From contig CBFIJK010000010.1 of the NCBI GenBank assembly GCA_965662745.1, forward strand, positions 9,974 to 73,973: DNA of 64,000 nucleotides, in the 5' to 3' direction. Position 1 is the stretch's first letter, and the number at the start of each line of letters is the position of its first letter. Position numbers and translations under genes: made by a program. The notes beneath the pieces were generated by a model. It ran no database searches. It saw only the letters and a list, made by a program, of their open reading frames with translations, and was not told where the DNA came from. This DNA comes from Anianibacter sp965662745. GTDB taxonomy: Bacteria > Pseudomonadota > Alphaproteobacteria > Rhodobacterales > Rhodobacteraceae. This document shows positions 26,006 through 34,114 of this stretch, piece by piece.

Positions 26006-26055
26006 GATGTAAAGATAGCGGGTATTGACACCATGTCAACTTTACACGGCGTCAA
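25999..26055. promoter_or_regulatory. Triple TetR-type operator array
   Basis: There are three related 15-bp sites of form TTKACA-N3-YGTMAA: TTGACATGATGTAAA at 25999, TTGACACCATGTCAA at 26025 (perfect palindrome) and TTTACACGGCGTCAA at 26041. They fill the 85-bp gap between the divergent TetR gene and the oxidoreductase gene. The middle site is symmetric; the flanking ones are imperfect. They are the likely operators of the adjacent TetR regulator. Confidence 0.7.
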
Positions 26056-26090
26056 GTAAATGCCGTTTCAACCTTGAAAGGAGAACCACA

Positions 26091-26720
26091 ATGAAAGTCA
26101 TCGTATTTGGCGCCTCGGGCACCGTCGGACGTCTCGCTGTCGAAAACCTGCTGAAGGCGGGCCACACGGTCACCGCCTTCGCCCGTTCGCCGCAGAAACT
26201 GAACCTGCGCGACCCCAAGCTACGCCTTGTCGCTGGCGATGCGATGAAGCTGTCTGACGTGACGGACGCCGTTGCAGGGCATGAGGCTGTCGTTGTGACC
26301 CTTGGTGCCGGTATGTCGCGCAAGAGCAAGATCCGTTCGCAGGGCACGATGAACGTCATCAAGGCCATGCAAGCCCACGGCGTCCGCCGCCTGATCGCGC
26401 AGTCCACCCTGGGGGCGCGCGATAGCTGGCCCACGCTGAACTTCTGGTGGAAGCGCGTGATGTTCGGGGCCCTGCTTGCCCCTGTGTTTCGCGATCACGA
26501 ATTGCAGGAACAGCTGGTCGAGGCGAGCGGTCTCGACTGGACGATCGTCCGCCCCGGCGCCTTTACCGACAAATCGACCGCACGCCCGGTGATCGAAGAT
26601 GTGCCGAATACCGCGCGTGGCCTCGATCTGAAGATTGCGCGCAGCGAGTTGGCCGGTTTCCTGACCCGCCAGCTGTCGGACACGCAATATATCGGCCGCG
26701 CCGTCGGCCTGTCGAGCTGA
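26091..26720 (+). CDS. NAD(P)H-binding atypical SDR (NmrA-like)
   Basis: A 209-residue Rossmann protein starting MKVIVFGASGTVGRLAVENL with the GxxGxxG dinucleotide motif. Further family features are VVTLGAGMSRKSK, RLIAQSTLGA and LDWTIVRPGAFTDKS, typical of the NAD(P)H-binding DUF/flavin-reductase-like atypical SDRs. AAAGGAG precedes the ATG. It is the first gene of a two-gene unit with a DUF1772 membrane protein 12 bp downstream. The pair is controlled by the TetR repressor by position. Substrate unknown; such genes often respond to electrophile or quinone stress. Confidence 0.8.
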   Translation: MKVIVFGASGTVGRLAVENLLKAGHTVTAFARSPQKLNLRDPKLRLVAGDAMKLSDVTDAVAGHEAVVVTLGAGMSRKSKIRSQGTMNVIKAMQAHGVRRLIAQSTLGARDSWPTLNFWWKRVMFGALLAPVFRDHELQEQLVEASGLDWTIVRPGAFTDKSTARPVIEDVPNTARGLDLKIARSELAGFLTRQLSDTQYIGRAVGLSS

Positions 26721-26732
26721 GGAGCCGGAAGA

Positions 26733-27203
26733 ATGGAATGGATATTGATGAGCGCCGGGCTTGTCGCGGCCCTGGTTGCCGGAGTGTTCCTTGGCTTTTC
26801 GGACTTCATCATGCGGGGGCTGGCTCAGGCCCCTGCATCCCAGGGGGCGGCGGGCATGGTCGGGCTGAACCGTACGGTTTACCGATCGGTCTTCATGGTG
26901 CTGCTTATGGGGCTGGTGCCGGTCTCGGGAAGTCTTGGTGTCTTTGCACTCTGGCAGTTTGAGGGCACGGCCCTGGCACTGACGTTGGCGGGGTGTGCCG
27001 CCTATCTGATCGGTGTCCTGGCCGTGACCGGATTGGGGAACGTCCCGATGAATACGCGCCTTGACGCCATGGACGGCCAGTCCCGCGAAACCGCAGATTA
27101 CTGGCCCCGATATGCGCAGCGATGGACCCGCCTCAACCACGCAAGAACCGCCGGGTCGGCCTTCGCGGCGCTTTGCTGGCTGACGGCAGCACAAATCGTT
27201 TGA
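26733..27203 (+). CDS. DUF1772 membrane protein
   Basis: A 156-residue integral membrane protein with four predicted helices (about 4-26, 50-72, 75-100 and 135-155). A conserved NVPMNTRLDAMDG loop and a WPRYAQRWTRLNHART segment mark DUF1772 (anthrone-oxygenase-like). It begins 12 bp after the SDR gene with GAGGAGCCGGAAG as ribosome-binding sequence, so they form one operon under the TetR regulator. A possible role is oxidation of a small aromatic in the membrane, but this is only family-level inference. A 19-bp hairpin follows at 27218. Confidence 0.8.
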   Translation: MEWILMSAGLVAALVAGVFLGFSDFIMRGLAQAPASQGAAGMVGLNRTVYRSVFMVLLMGLVPVSGSLGVFALWQFEGTALALTLAGCAAYLIGVLAVTGLGNVPMNTRLDAMDGQSRETADYWPRYAQRWTRLNHARTAGSAFAALCWLTAAQIV

Positions 27204-27217
27204 GACGGAACTTGCGG

Positions 27218-27257
27218 ACAAGAATGCCCCCGCAGATTTCTGCGGGGGCATTCTTGT
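27218..27257. terminator. Long perfect inverted repeat, probable bidirectional terminator
   Basis: Arms of 19 bp (27218-27236 and 27239-27257) with GC-rich core GCCCCCGCAGA and AT-rich ends (ACAAGAA / TTCTTGT) are separated by two bases. It lies between the convergent DUF1772 gene and the ectoine operon. The A-rich left and T-rich right ends let it end transcription in either direction. Confidence 0.75.
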
Positions 27258-27357
27258 TCAAAGTACGGAGGCACAGGGAAATTTCCCTGTCGGTTCAACA
27301 CATCTGGCAACGGGACTGCCTTTCGCGTCATTCCTTCTGGTGATCGCGCGCTGCCGC

Positions 27358-28782
27358 TCAGGCGACTCGCGACAGCGCGGGCCGCTTTTTCTCGACCAAG
27401 GCGCCGTGCAGCGCCGCGATGGCAGGCTTCAGCGCTTCGCGATCGAGGATGAACTGGACATCCACGTTCCGCGGGCCCTGGCTGGCACCGATGGCTTCCA
27501 GCCCTTCGGCCGCGATGGCCTGCAGGCCCCGGGTGAGCACCGAAAGACCGTTCAGGTCCCGGCCCACGACCGACGCCATGGCGATGGCGCGCGACGTGAC
27601 CTCTGCATTGGGGTAGATCTGCGACAGGTCCTTTTCGACCCGGCGCAGCACCTTCATCGAGGTGTCGACGTAATGCGTGATCGTGTTGGCGTTCGACACT
27701 TTGGACACGATGCGTACGTTGTGGCGCGTCAGGATATCGAGAAGCGTGGCGTCATAACCTTTGACGCCGACCATGTCCTGCTCGAACAGCTCCAGCGCGA
27801 ACAGGTCGAGCCCGGTGACGATCTCGACCGCCGCTTCATCCGCAGGCTGATCGTCGATCAGCGTGCCCGGATCATCCGGCTCGAACGCGTTGGTCACACG
27901 CAGCGGAACCTTGGCCTGCCGCAGGGTCTTGGCGGCTTTGGGGTGGATCGCTTCCATCCCGAGGTTCGACAACTGGTCGGCCACGTCGTAGTTGGTGCGG
28001 CCCAGCGTATGGACGGCATCCGCGCCGACAAGGTTCGGATCCGCCGAGGACAGGTGGAATTCCTTGTGAATGATCGCTTCGCGCGCGCCGGTCAGCGCCG
28101 CAAGGCGCGAGAATGTCACTTCGGAATAGCCCCTGTCGTATTCGTTCATCAAACCTTCCGCGCATTGCGCATAGCCGGTGACGATGGGCATCTCGGTGGC
28201 CGGATCGACGCCTTTCATTGCGCCGTTGATCCGCTCGTCGAGCGACAAACCGCCCTCGTCTCGCCAGCCCGACAGGTCCACGAACCGCGCGTTGACCCCC
28301 GCGCGCTGCAAAAGCAGCGTGGTGACGAATGCCGAATGCGCCTCGCCGAGACCCGACAGCAATTCACGCGTCTGGCCCATGTTTTCCGACAGGCGGAAGT
28401 GGCCATATGAGCATAGACGCTGCAGGTCGATGAGGCAGTTGCGCGCGCCGAGGATGCGGTCATGCACAAAGGCATCGGCCCGTTCCAGATCGGCGGCGTG
28501 TTCGAGGATCTCGCCGTGGACGCGGCGCATCTCGTTGCCGGCCTCTTGCAGGCGCTCGTGCCATTCGTGGGCGTTGTCGTCATTGGAAAAGGCCGCGAAG
28601 ACACCCGGCTCTCCGGTTTTCTTGTGCTCGAGCAAAAGGTTCGTGATGCCGCCAAAGGCGGATACCACGAAAATCCGGTCATACAGCTCTTCCTTGCCGC
28701 GCCCGCCGAGGATCAGCGTATCACGCAATTCGTTGATGCGGGACATGGAGGTCCCGCCGATTTTCTCGACAGAATGGGTCAT
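27358..28782 (-). CDS. ask: Ectoine-associated aspartate kinase
   Basis: A 474-residue aspartokinase starting MTHSVEKIGGTSMSR. The catalytic lysine region is KIGGTS, FVVSAFGGITNLLLEHK follows, and a C-terminal ACT-type regulatory region contains RIVSKVSNANTITHYVD and SVVGRDLNG. This is the Ask_Ect form found attached to ectABC, thought to be less feedback-inhibited and to supply aspartyl phosphate for diaminobutyrate. It is the last gene of ectABC-ask, its ATG one base from the ectC stop. The family normally carries the KIGGTSMS start, supporting the chosen ATG rather than upstream in-frame ones. Confidence 0.92.
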   Translation of the reverse strand: MTHSVEKIGGTSMSRINELRDTLILGGRGKEELYDRIFVVSAFGGITNLLLEHKKTGEPGVFAAFSNDDNAHEWHERLQEAGNEMRRVHGEILEHAADLERADAFVHDRILGARNCLIDLQRLCSYGHFRLSENMGQTRELLSGLGEAHSAFVTTLLLQRAGVNARFVDLSGWRDEGGLSLDERINGAMKGVDPATEMPIVTGYAQCAEGLMNEYDRGYSEVTFSRLAALTGAREAIIHKEFHLSSADPNLVGADAVHTLGRTNYDVADQLSNLGMEAIHPKAAKTLRQAKVPLRVTNAFEPDDPGTLIDDQPADEAAVEIVTGLDLFALELFEQDMVGVKGYDATLLDILTRHNVRIVSKVSNANTITHYVDTSMKVLRRVEKDLSQIYPNAEVTSRAIAMASVVGRDLNGLSVLTRGLQAIAAEGLEAIGASQGPRNVDVQFILDREALKPAIAALHGALVEKKRPALSRVA

Positions 28783-28783
28783 A

Positions 28784-29179
28784 TCAGGCGCTTTCGGCTG
28801 CTGCGTAGGAACCGTCTTCACGGTGGACTTCGGTCCCGGTAACGGGCGGATTGAAGACGCAGGCCATGACAAGTTCCTTGTCGGCCTTCAGGACGTGGCG
28901 ATCATGCTCGTTCAGGGCGTACATGACGCCGGGCGTAATCTTGTGCGTCTCGCCAGTCGCGAGATCGGTGATCGAGCCTTCGCCCTGCATGCAATAGACG
29001 CTTTCGAAGTGGTTCTTGTATTCGAACGTATGCTCGGACCCGGCTTCGAGGATGGTGATGTGGAAAGAGAACCCCATCCCGTCATCGGCCAGCAGCATAC
29101 GAACGCTGGTCCACTTGGCATCGGACACCACACGGTTGCCGCCGTCTTCGACGATCTTGTTGAAATCACGTACAATCAT
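28784..29179 (-). CDS. ectC: L-ectoine synthase
   Basis: A 131-residue cupin-fold enzyme beginning MIVRDFNKIVEDGGNRVV. The cupin core GFSFHITILEAGSEHTFEYKNH and VYCMQGEGSI, ITPGVMYALNEHDRH contains the metal-binding Glu, Tyr and His expected from EctC structures. It dehydrates and cyclises N-gamma-acetyl-diaminobutyrate to ectoine in the cytoplasm. It lies 4 bp after ectB and 1 bp before ask. Length is typical. Confidence 0.96.
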   Translation of the reverse strand: MIVRDFNKIVEDGGNRVVSDAKWTSVRMLLADDGMGFSFHITILEAGSEHTFEYKNHFESVYCMQGEGSITDLATGETHKITPGVMYALNEHDRHVLKADKELVMACVFNPPVTGTEVHREDGSYAAAESA

Positions 29180-29183
29180 GATG

Positions 29184-30467
29184 TTACTCCGCTGCGATTT
29201 TCTGGGTCACTTCACGGGCGGCGGCGTGCAGGATGTCAAAGCCTTCACGCAGGATCGCCTCGGACGTGGTGAGCGGTGCAAGCACCTTGACGACCTGGTC
29301 CTCATTGCCGGAGGTCTCGATGATGAGGCCCTTCTGATAAGCCCGCGCGCAAATCTCGCCCGCCAGCTCGCCAGAGCCGACATCGACGCCGCGCATCAGG
29401 CCGCGGCCCTTCATCTTGCTGCCCGGAACCATGTCGGCGAGACCCATCAGGCCGTTTTCGATGATCTTGGCTTTTGCCTGAAGACCGTTCTCGAACGCCT
29501 TGTCGGACCAGAATTTTTCAATCGCGACACGGGCGGTGACGAAGGCATGGGTATTGCCGCGGAAGGTTCCGTTATGCTCTGCCGGGCCGAACACGTCGTA
29601 TTCGGGGCGCACGAGCAGCATCGCCATCGGCAGGCCGAAGCCCGAGATGGATTTGGCCATTGTGACGATGTCGGGATTCACGTCCATGCCTTCGAAGGAA
29701 AAGAACGTTCCGCAGCGGCCACACCCGGCCTGGATATCGTCGACGATCAGAAGCGCGCCGTGGTCCTTGGCGATCTTCGCGATCTTTTCGAGCCATTCGG
29801 CGGACGCGGCGTTGAGACCGCCCTCGCCCTGGACAGGCTCCAGCAGGATCGCGGCGGGGGCGTCGATGCCGCCCGATTTGTCGCTGAGCATCTTTTCCAG
29901 ATACTCGGCGCTGTCGCCGCCGCCCGGCATGTAGCCATCATAGGGCATGCGGGTAACGCCGTTCAGCGCCATGCCTGCACCGCCCCGGTGATAGCCATTG
30001 CCCGTCGCGGCCAGCGCGGCGCTTGTCACACCGTGAAAGCCGTTGGTGAAGGCGATGATGTTGGTCCGCCCGGTGGCCTTGCGCGCAATCTTCATCGCGG
30101 CCTCGACGGAATTTGCACCGGTTGGGCCCATGAACATCACGCGATGATCCATCTCGCGCGGGGCGAGGATGTAATTCTCGAACGCGGTCAGGAATTCACC
30201 TTTTGCGTCGGTGTGCAGGTCAAGACCCTGCGCGATGCCGTCACAGGTGATGTGCTCGACCAGCGCGTCCTTCATATCGGGGTCGTTATGGCCGTAGTTC
30301 AACGACGAACAACCGGCGAGGAAGTCGATCCAGCGCTTGCCATCCGTGTCAAAAACCTCGGATCCGCGCGCCTTCGAGAAGGTGGCGGGCATTCCACGGC
30401 AGTACGAGCGGGCGGCGCTTTCGCGACGACCGAAAATATCAACAACGTCAGTCATGTCCTTAGGCAT
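29184..30467 (-). CDS. ectB: Diaminobutyrate--2-oxoglutarate aminotransferase
   Basis: A 427-residue class III PLP aminotransferase. It contains DTDGKRWIDFLAGCSSLNYGHNDP, FMGPTGANSVEAAMK, LLIVDDIQAGCGRCGTFFSF with the PLP-ring Asp, and the Schiff-base lysine in MAKSISGFGLPMA. It makes L-2,4-diaminobutyrate from aspartate semialdehyde and glutamate, the first committed ectoine step. It is second in ectABC-ask, 54 bp after ectA and 4 bp before ectC. Confidence 0.96.
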   Translation of the reverse strand: MPKDMTDVVDIFGRRESAARSYCRGMPATFSKARGSEVFDTDGKRWIDFLAGCSSLNYGHNDPDMKDALVEHITCDGIAQGLDLHTDAKGEFLTAFENYILAPREMDHRVMFMGPTGANSVEAAMKIARKATGRTNIIAFTNGFHGVTSAALAATGNGYHRGGAGMALNGVTRMPYDGYMPGGGDSAEYLEKMLSDKSGGIDAPAAILLEPVQGEGGLNAASAEWLEKIAKIAKDHGALLIVDDIQAGCGRCGTFFSFEGMDVNPDIVTMAKSISGFGLPMAMLLVRPEYDVFGPAEHNGTFRGNTHAFVTARVAIEKFWSDKAFENGLQAKAKIIENGLMGLADMVPGSKMKGRGLMRGVDVGSGELAGEICARAYQKGLIIETSGNEDQVVKVLAPLTTSEAILREGFDILHAAAREVTQKIAAE

Positions 30468-30521
30468 GAGGTGTCCTTTCAGGTAATTCTGTATGTGTGG
30501 GGGGATGCAGGCAGGCGCGCT

Positions 30522-31055
30522 TTACGCAGCGCGGGCCAGTTCGCCTGCGTCGCCGAGCGTGATCGTCACCATGTGTTCGGTGGCGTGCTGGCCGTCGAAA
30601 TGGGCCTCGCGCTCGAAATGAGGTGCGTCGTCAAGTGATCCGCCGATGGTCCGGGCAAAGCTGCGGAACAGCCCCCAGGAGGCGGCATTGTCCTTGGTAA
30701 TCGTGGTGCGAAGGGTAGTGGCGTCGTCGCAAGCGTCACGCTCGACGAGTTCGAGCAGCATCTTCTTGCCAAGGCCAAGGCCCCGCGCCTTTTCGCCGAC
30801 AGCGACCTGCCACACGAAGATGGCGTTTTCTGCCGGGATGATGTGACCCGAAATCCAGCCGACGATCTCTCCGTCAAGCTCGGCCACCACGCAGGTATCG
30901 CGGAAATGATCCGCCTGGATCAGATTCGCATACATGGAGTTTTCATCGAGTGGTTTGCACTCTTTGATAAGCGCCCAGATATCGGCCCCGTCCGTCGCGT
31001 CAGGTTTGCGCAGAAGGGGCGTACTGGATCGGGGGGATGAAACGTCTTTCGGCAT
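30522..31055 (-). CDS. ectA: L-2,4-diaminobutyrate acetyltransferase
   Basis: A 177-residue GNAT acetyltransferase starting MPKDVSSPRSSTPLLRKPDATDGADIW. The conserved KPLDENSMYANLIQADHF segment and the acetyl-CoA loop VAVGEKARGLGLGKKML are EctA hallmarks. It acetylates the gamma-amino group of diaminobutyrate. It is the first gene of the operon, so the 228-bp region up to divergent ectR holds its promoter. The in-frame ATG 20 codons upstream would overlap the proposed promoter and is less likely. Confidence 0.95.
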   Translation of the reverse strand: MPKDVSSPRSSTPLLRKPDATDGADIWALIKECKPLDENSMYANLIQADHFRDTCVVAELDGEIVGWISGHIIPAENAIFVWQVAVGEKARGLGLGKKMLLELVERDACDDATTLRTTITKDNAASWGLFRSFARTIGGSLDDAPHFEREAHFDGQHATEHMVTITLGDAGELARAA

Positions 31056-31086
31056 GGTATCAGGTCCCTGTTTTACTTCGAGTAAT

Positions 31087-31115
31087 GAAATAGGCCGCTT
31101 CACGGCAAACTTCAA
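31087..31115 (-). promoter_or_regulatory. Candidate ectA promoter
   Basis: On the minus strand TTGAAG (31110-31115) and TATTTC (31087-31092) are separated by 17 bp, a plausible -35/-10 pair about 32 bp upstream of the ectA ATG in AT-rich DNA. An 8-bp inverted repeat AATATGCA/TGCATATT (31126-31133 and 31163-31170) lies just upstream and could be a regulator site. Neither is proven. Confidence 0.4.
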
Positions 31116-31283
31116 CAGTCAAAACAATATGCAGTACCATTTTCCATTTTTCGCAGGAAATGTGCATATTTTGTGTCATTCTTCATAGCTCTCGCCCCTT
31201 CAACTCCTTCATCGCCCAAAGGTTCCCGGCGAATTTTGTTTTAGCGTTGAAGCATTCGGGGCTTTCGTGGCATTTTCAGCAAG

Positions 31284-31793
31284 ATGACAGAGATGGTTCC
31301 CAGCCGGGTTGACGACAGCCTGATCGCCCTGCGCCGTATCCTGCGCGCAACGGCCTTCTATGAACGTGACCTTGCGCTGTCTGCGGGCGTGACGCCTGCG
31401 CAGCTGCGCGTCCTGCAAATCCTGCACGACCGCCCAGATGGCAGCGCGACCCCGAAAGAGCTGGCCAAGCAGATGGGCGTGGTGCAGGCGACGGTGACAG
31501 CGATCCTCGACAAGCTGGGATCGACCGACCAGATCACGCGCCGCCGGTCAGAGGTCGATCGCCGCCAGTCCAATGTCGCAATCACCGACAGGGGCCGCCG
31601 CACCGTCGAAGAAGCCCCCGACGCTTTGCAACAGCGCTTTGTCGGTGCGTTCGACCGGATGGAAGACTGGGAACAGGCGCAGCTTGTCGCATCGCTTGAA
31701 CGCGTGGCGGCGATGCTGGATGCCAAGGACATCGACGCCTCGCCGGTTCTGACGACGGGCGATATTCACATGCCGGGGCACGCGGGCAAGTAG
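31284..31793 (+). CDS. ectR: MarR-family regulator of ectoine synthesis
   Basis: A 169-residue winged-helix MarR regulator (HTH about 40-105: ATPKELAKQMGVVQATVTAILDKL, wing RRRSEVDRRQSNVAITDRGR). It is divergent from ectABC-ask with 228 bp between starts. In methylotrophs and other halophiles the MarR protein EctR encoded beside ectABC represses the operon until osmotic upshock. The same role is inferred here from position and family. The window contains no other ectoine-linked regulator. Confidence 0.85.
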   Translation: MTEMVPSRVDDSLIALRRILRATAFYERDLALSAGVTPAQLRVLQILHDRPDGSATPKELAKQMGVVQATVTAILDKLGSTDQITRRRSEVDRRQSNVAITDRGRRTVEEAPDALQQRFVGAFDRMEDWEQAQLVASLERVAAMLDAKDIDASPVLTTGDIHMPGHAGK

Positions 31794-31794
31794 C

Positions 31795-32526
31795 CTACCC
31801 CTGCCCTGCCCGCAGCGCATCCACATCGCGGAGCAGCGTTTCGCAGTCGGGGTCGTGGATGCCCAGCGTCTCGAAATGATCGACGATATTGGCAAGGTAA
31901 TCGCGGCTGGTTCCAAGGAACCCTGCGCCGGTGGCGATATACGCGACCCGCTGAGCGCGGCTAAGGTCAGCGCGGATCTCCGGCTGGTCGTGATCGGCAA
32001 CGAAGGTCAGCGCGCGCACCGGTCCGTCATCGAGATCGGCGGTGACGAACCTCGCATGATAGCTCGGCGCGACCATCTCGCGGCGGAAGAGGATTTCGGT
32101 CTCCACCTCCACCCGCTCTGCGGGGATGCGAAAGGCCAGCCCCTCACAATCGCCGCCTTCGGCCAGTGCCGCCATCAGGCCCGGTGCTTCTTCGGTGCCG
32201 CGCGCGCCGCGCCAGTCGAACAGGATCATCTGGCGCGAATAGCCTTTGACATGTGCGCGGCGTACCTCGTCAAACATCAGTGCGGGGTCCCACATCAAAG
32301 AGCCATAGCCGAAGATCCACAGATCTCCCTCATGCCCTTCAAGCGCGGCACGGCGAAGCGCCTCGCGCCGGTCATCGGGATAGAACCAGTCTCGGTGCTC
32401 CAGCGTCTGCGGGAACTGGGTCAGAATCCGCTCGACCGAGAACGCGCGAAAAAACGAGGTCGCTGGATCGGCAATCTTGTCGCGCAGCCCCGGATGGTGG
32501 GCGAAAGGATCGACGGTCTCAGGCAT
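31795..32526 (-). CDS. ChaC-like gamma-glutamylcyclotransferase
   Basis: A 243-residue protein with the GGCT fold signature WIFGYGSLMWDPAL and the later segments RGTEEAPGLMAALAEGGDCEGLAFRI and YIATGAGFLGTSRDYLANIVDH, matching ChaC/ChaC2. Such enzymes cleave glutathione to 5-oxoproline and Cys-Gly. The start MPETVDPFAHHPGLRD was chosen; the upstream extension lacks homology. It converges with ectR (1 bp apart) and lies upstream of nothing else on its strand, so it is probably monocistronic. Its location between two osmolyte loci may reflect glutamate recycling, but that is speculation. Confidence 0.85.
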   Translation of the reverse strand: MPETVDPFAHHPGLRDKIADPATSFFRAFSVERILTQFPQTLEHRDWFYPDDRREALRRAALEGHEGDLWIFGYGSLMWDPALMFDEVRRAHVKGYSRQMILFDWRGARGTEEAPGLMAALAEGGDCEGLAFRIPAERVEVETEILFRREMVAPSYHARFVTADLDDGPVRALTFVADHDQPEIRADLSRAQRVAYIATGAGFLGTSRDYLANIVDHFETLGIHDPDCETLLRDVDALRAGQG

Positions 32527-32610
32527 TGCGCAACCTCCATGGGGCGCCGCGAAGTGGGGCCCGGCGCGTCGCAGAGTGTGCGTCATGGAGACCGAGAGGT
32601 CGAGAGCCGC

Positions 32611-34101
32611 TTACGCCGCCGAGGCGATCGAGCCGGTCTCTTTCACCTTCAGCCGTCCCGGCGTCCAGTTCTGCACCGGGTTCGACAGCACCACGTCGCG
32701 CAGCGTCGACATCCGGATGCGCCTCTCTTCGGCAGGCATTGCGAGGGCCGAGACGATCGCACTGTCCATGGACTTGTGCGAGAAGGGATTGGTCAGGACC
32801 GCGCTGCCCAGTTCGACGGCAGCGCCGGCGAATTCGGACAGAACGAGGACGCCGTCATTGTCCACGCGCGAGACGATGAATTCCTTGCAGACAAGGTTCA
32901 TGCCATCGGCGAGCGGCGTGATCCACGCCACATCGGCGGCGCGGTAATAGGACACGAGTTCCACAAAGGGGATCGCGCGCGAGATCAGCGTGATCGGCTG
33001 CCAGTCAAGCCGACCGAAGCGGCCATTGATCCGGCCGACCATTTCTTCGATTTCGCTCTGGATATTCTCGTAGACGGTCATGTTGCGGTTCGCGGCGACC
33101 GACACATGCATCAGGCGCACCTTGCCCAGAAGATCGGGGTTCGCCTCGAGCACACGTTCGAAACTCGCCAGTTGCTCGATCCCGCCCTTGGTATAATCGG
33201 TGCGTCCGACCGACAGGATCAGTTTCGTATCGCCCAGTTCCTCGCGGATGGTCGCGGATTTCTCGGCGGCCTCATCGGACCGAGCGCTCTCTTCGATATA
33301 GCCCATATCGACGCCAACCGGCGTGACGCTGACCGACAGATCATGATCCTTGTAGCTCAGATGCACAGGCATCGAGCGTTCGACCAACGCCGTACCCTCG
33401 GTCAGCCATTTGTCAGGCACGGCTTCGCGCGTGACATGGCCCAGATCAAAGAGGCTGCGCGCGGCCGAGACGAAATTCGCGGCATAGCGCGGGATGTGGA
33501 AGCCGACATCGTCGCAGGCCAGAAGGCTTTCGATGATCTCCTTGCGCCACGGCAGCACGTTGAAGGCATCGGCGGACGGGAACGGCGTGTGATGAAAGAA
33601 CGCGATGCGCAGATCGGGGCGGAGTTTGCGCAGGTACCCGGGCACGAGCCACAGGTTGTAGTCATGCACCCAGACCAGCGCGCCCTGCGCCGCCTCGGCC
33701 GCCGCCGCCTCTGCGAAAGCCCAGTTCACTTCGCGGAAATTCGGCCAGTCGACCGGGTCGTAATTGTAGCGCTCCTTGAAGCTGTGAAGGATGGGCCAGA
33801 ACGCCTCTTTCGAGGTGACGTGATAGAATTCGCGCACCTGATGCTGCGAGAGCGGCAGGCGCGAGACGGAATACTTGCCGTAGTCATCGTCGATCTCGAT
33901 CACCTGCTCGAAATCGGGATTGGACGGATCGTCGGCCAGTTTCCAGGCCACCCAGGCGCCCTTGTCGACCGCGCCGAAAAAGCTTTTCAGCGTGGGAACG
34001 ATTCCGTTCGGGCTGGAATTTTCCTTCAGAACGATCTGGCCGTTTTCCTCGACCTCTTCGTAAGGCTGGCGGTGGTAGACGATGACGAGTTCGGAAGACA
34101 T
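32611..34101 (-). CDS. ggpS: Glucosylglycerol-phosphate synthase
   Basis: A 496-residue GT-B glycosyltransferase of family GT20. The start MSSELVIVYHRQPYEEVEENG and SPNGIVPTLKSFFGAVDKGAWVAWK match GgpS from cyanobacteria rather than OtsA, which has an SNR start and a GGL glycine loop. Further GgpS-like stretches are FYHVTSKEAFWPILHSF, WVHDYNLWLVPGYL, IAFFHHTPFPSAD and LADGMNLVCKEFIV. It joins ADP-glucose and glycerol-3-phosphate to glucosylglycerol phosphate. The operon supplies glycerol-3-phosphate (gpsA) and a phosphatase, which supports GgpS over a trehalose enzyme. Length matches the cyanobacterial enzyme (about 499). Confidence 0.88.
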   Translation of the reverse strand: MSSELVIVYHRQPYEEVEENGQIVLKENSSPNGIVPTLKSFFGAVDKGAWVAWKLADDPSNPDFEQVIEIDDDYGKYSVSRLPLSQHQVREFYHVTSKEAFWPILHSFKERYNYDPVDWPNFREVNWAFAEAAAAEAAQGALVWVHDYNLWLVPGYLRKLRPDLRIAFFHHTPFPSADAFNVLPWRKEIIESLLACDDVGFHIPRYAANFVSAARSLFDLGHVTREAVPDKWLTEGTALVERSMPVHLSYKDHDLSVSVTPVGVDMGYIEESARSDEAAEKSATIREELGDTKLILSVGRTDYTKGGIEQLASFERVLEANPDLLGKVRLMHVSVAANRNMTVYENIQSEIEEMVGRINGRFGRLDWQPITLISRAIPFVELVSYYRAADVAWITPLADGMNLVCKEFIVSRVDNDGVLVLSEFAGAAVELGSAVLTNPFSHKSMDSAIVSALAMPAEERRIRMSTLRDVVLSNPVQNWTPGRLKVKETGSIASAA

Positions 34102-34114
34102 GGCGTATCCTTTC

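Noticed and set aside
32611..34101. Annotation as trehalose-6-phosphate synthase (OtsA)
   Set aside because: The N-terminus YHRQPYEE and SPNGIVPTLKSFF loop, and the partner genes gpsA and a phosphatase, fit glucosylglycerol-phosphate synthase better.
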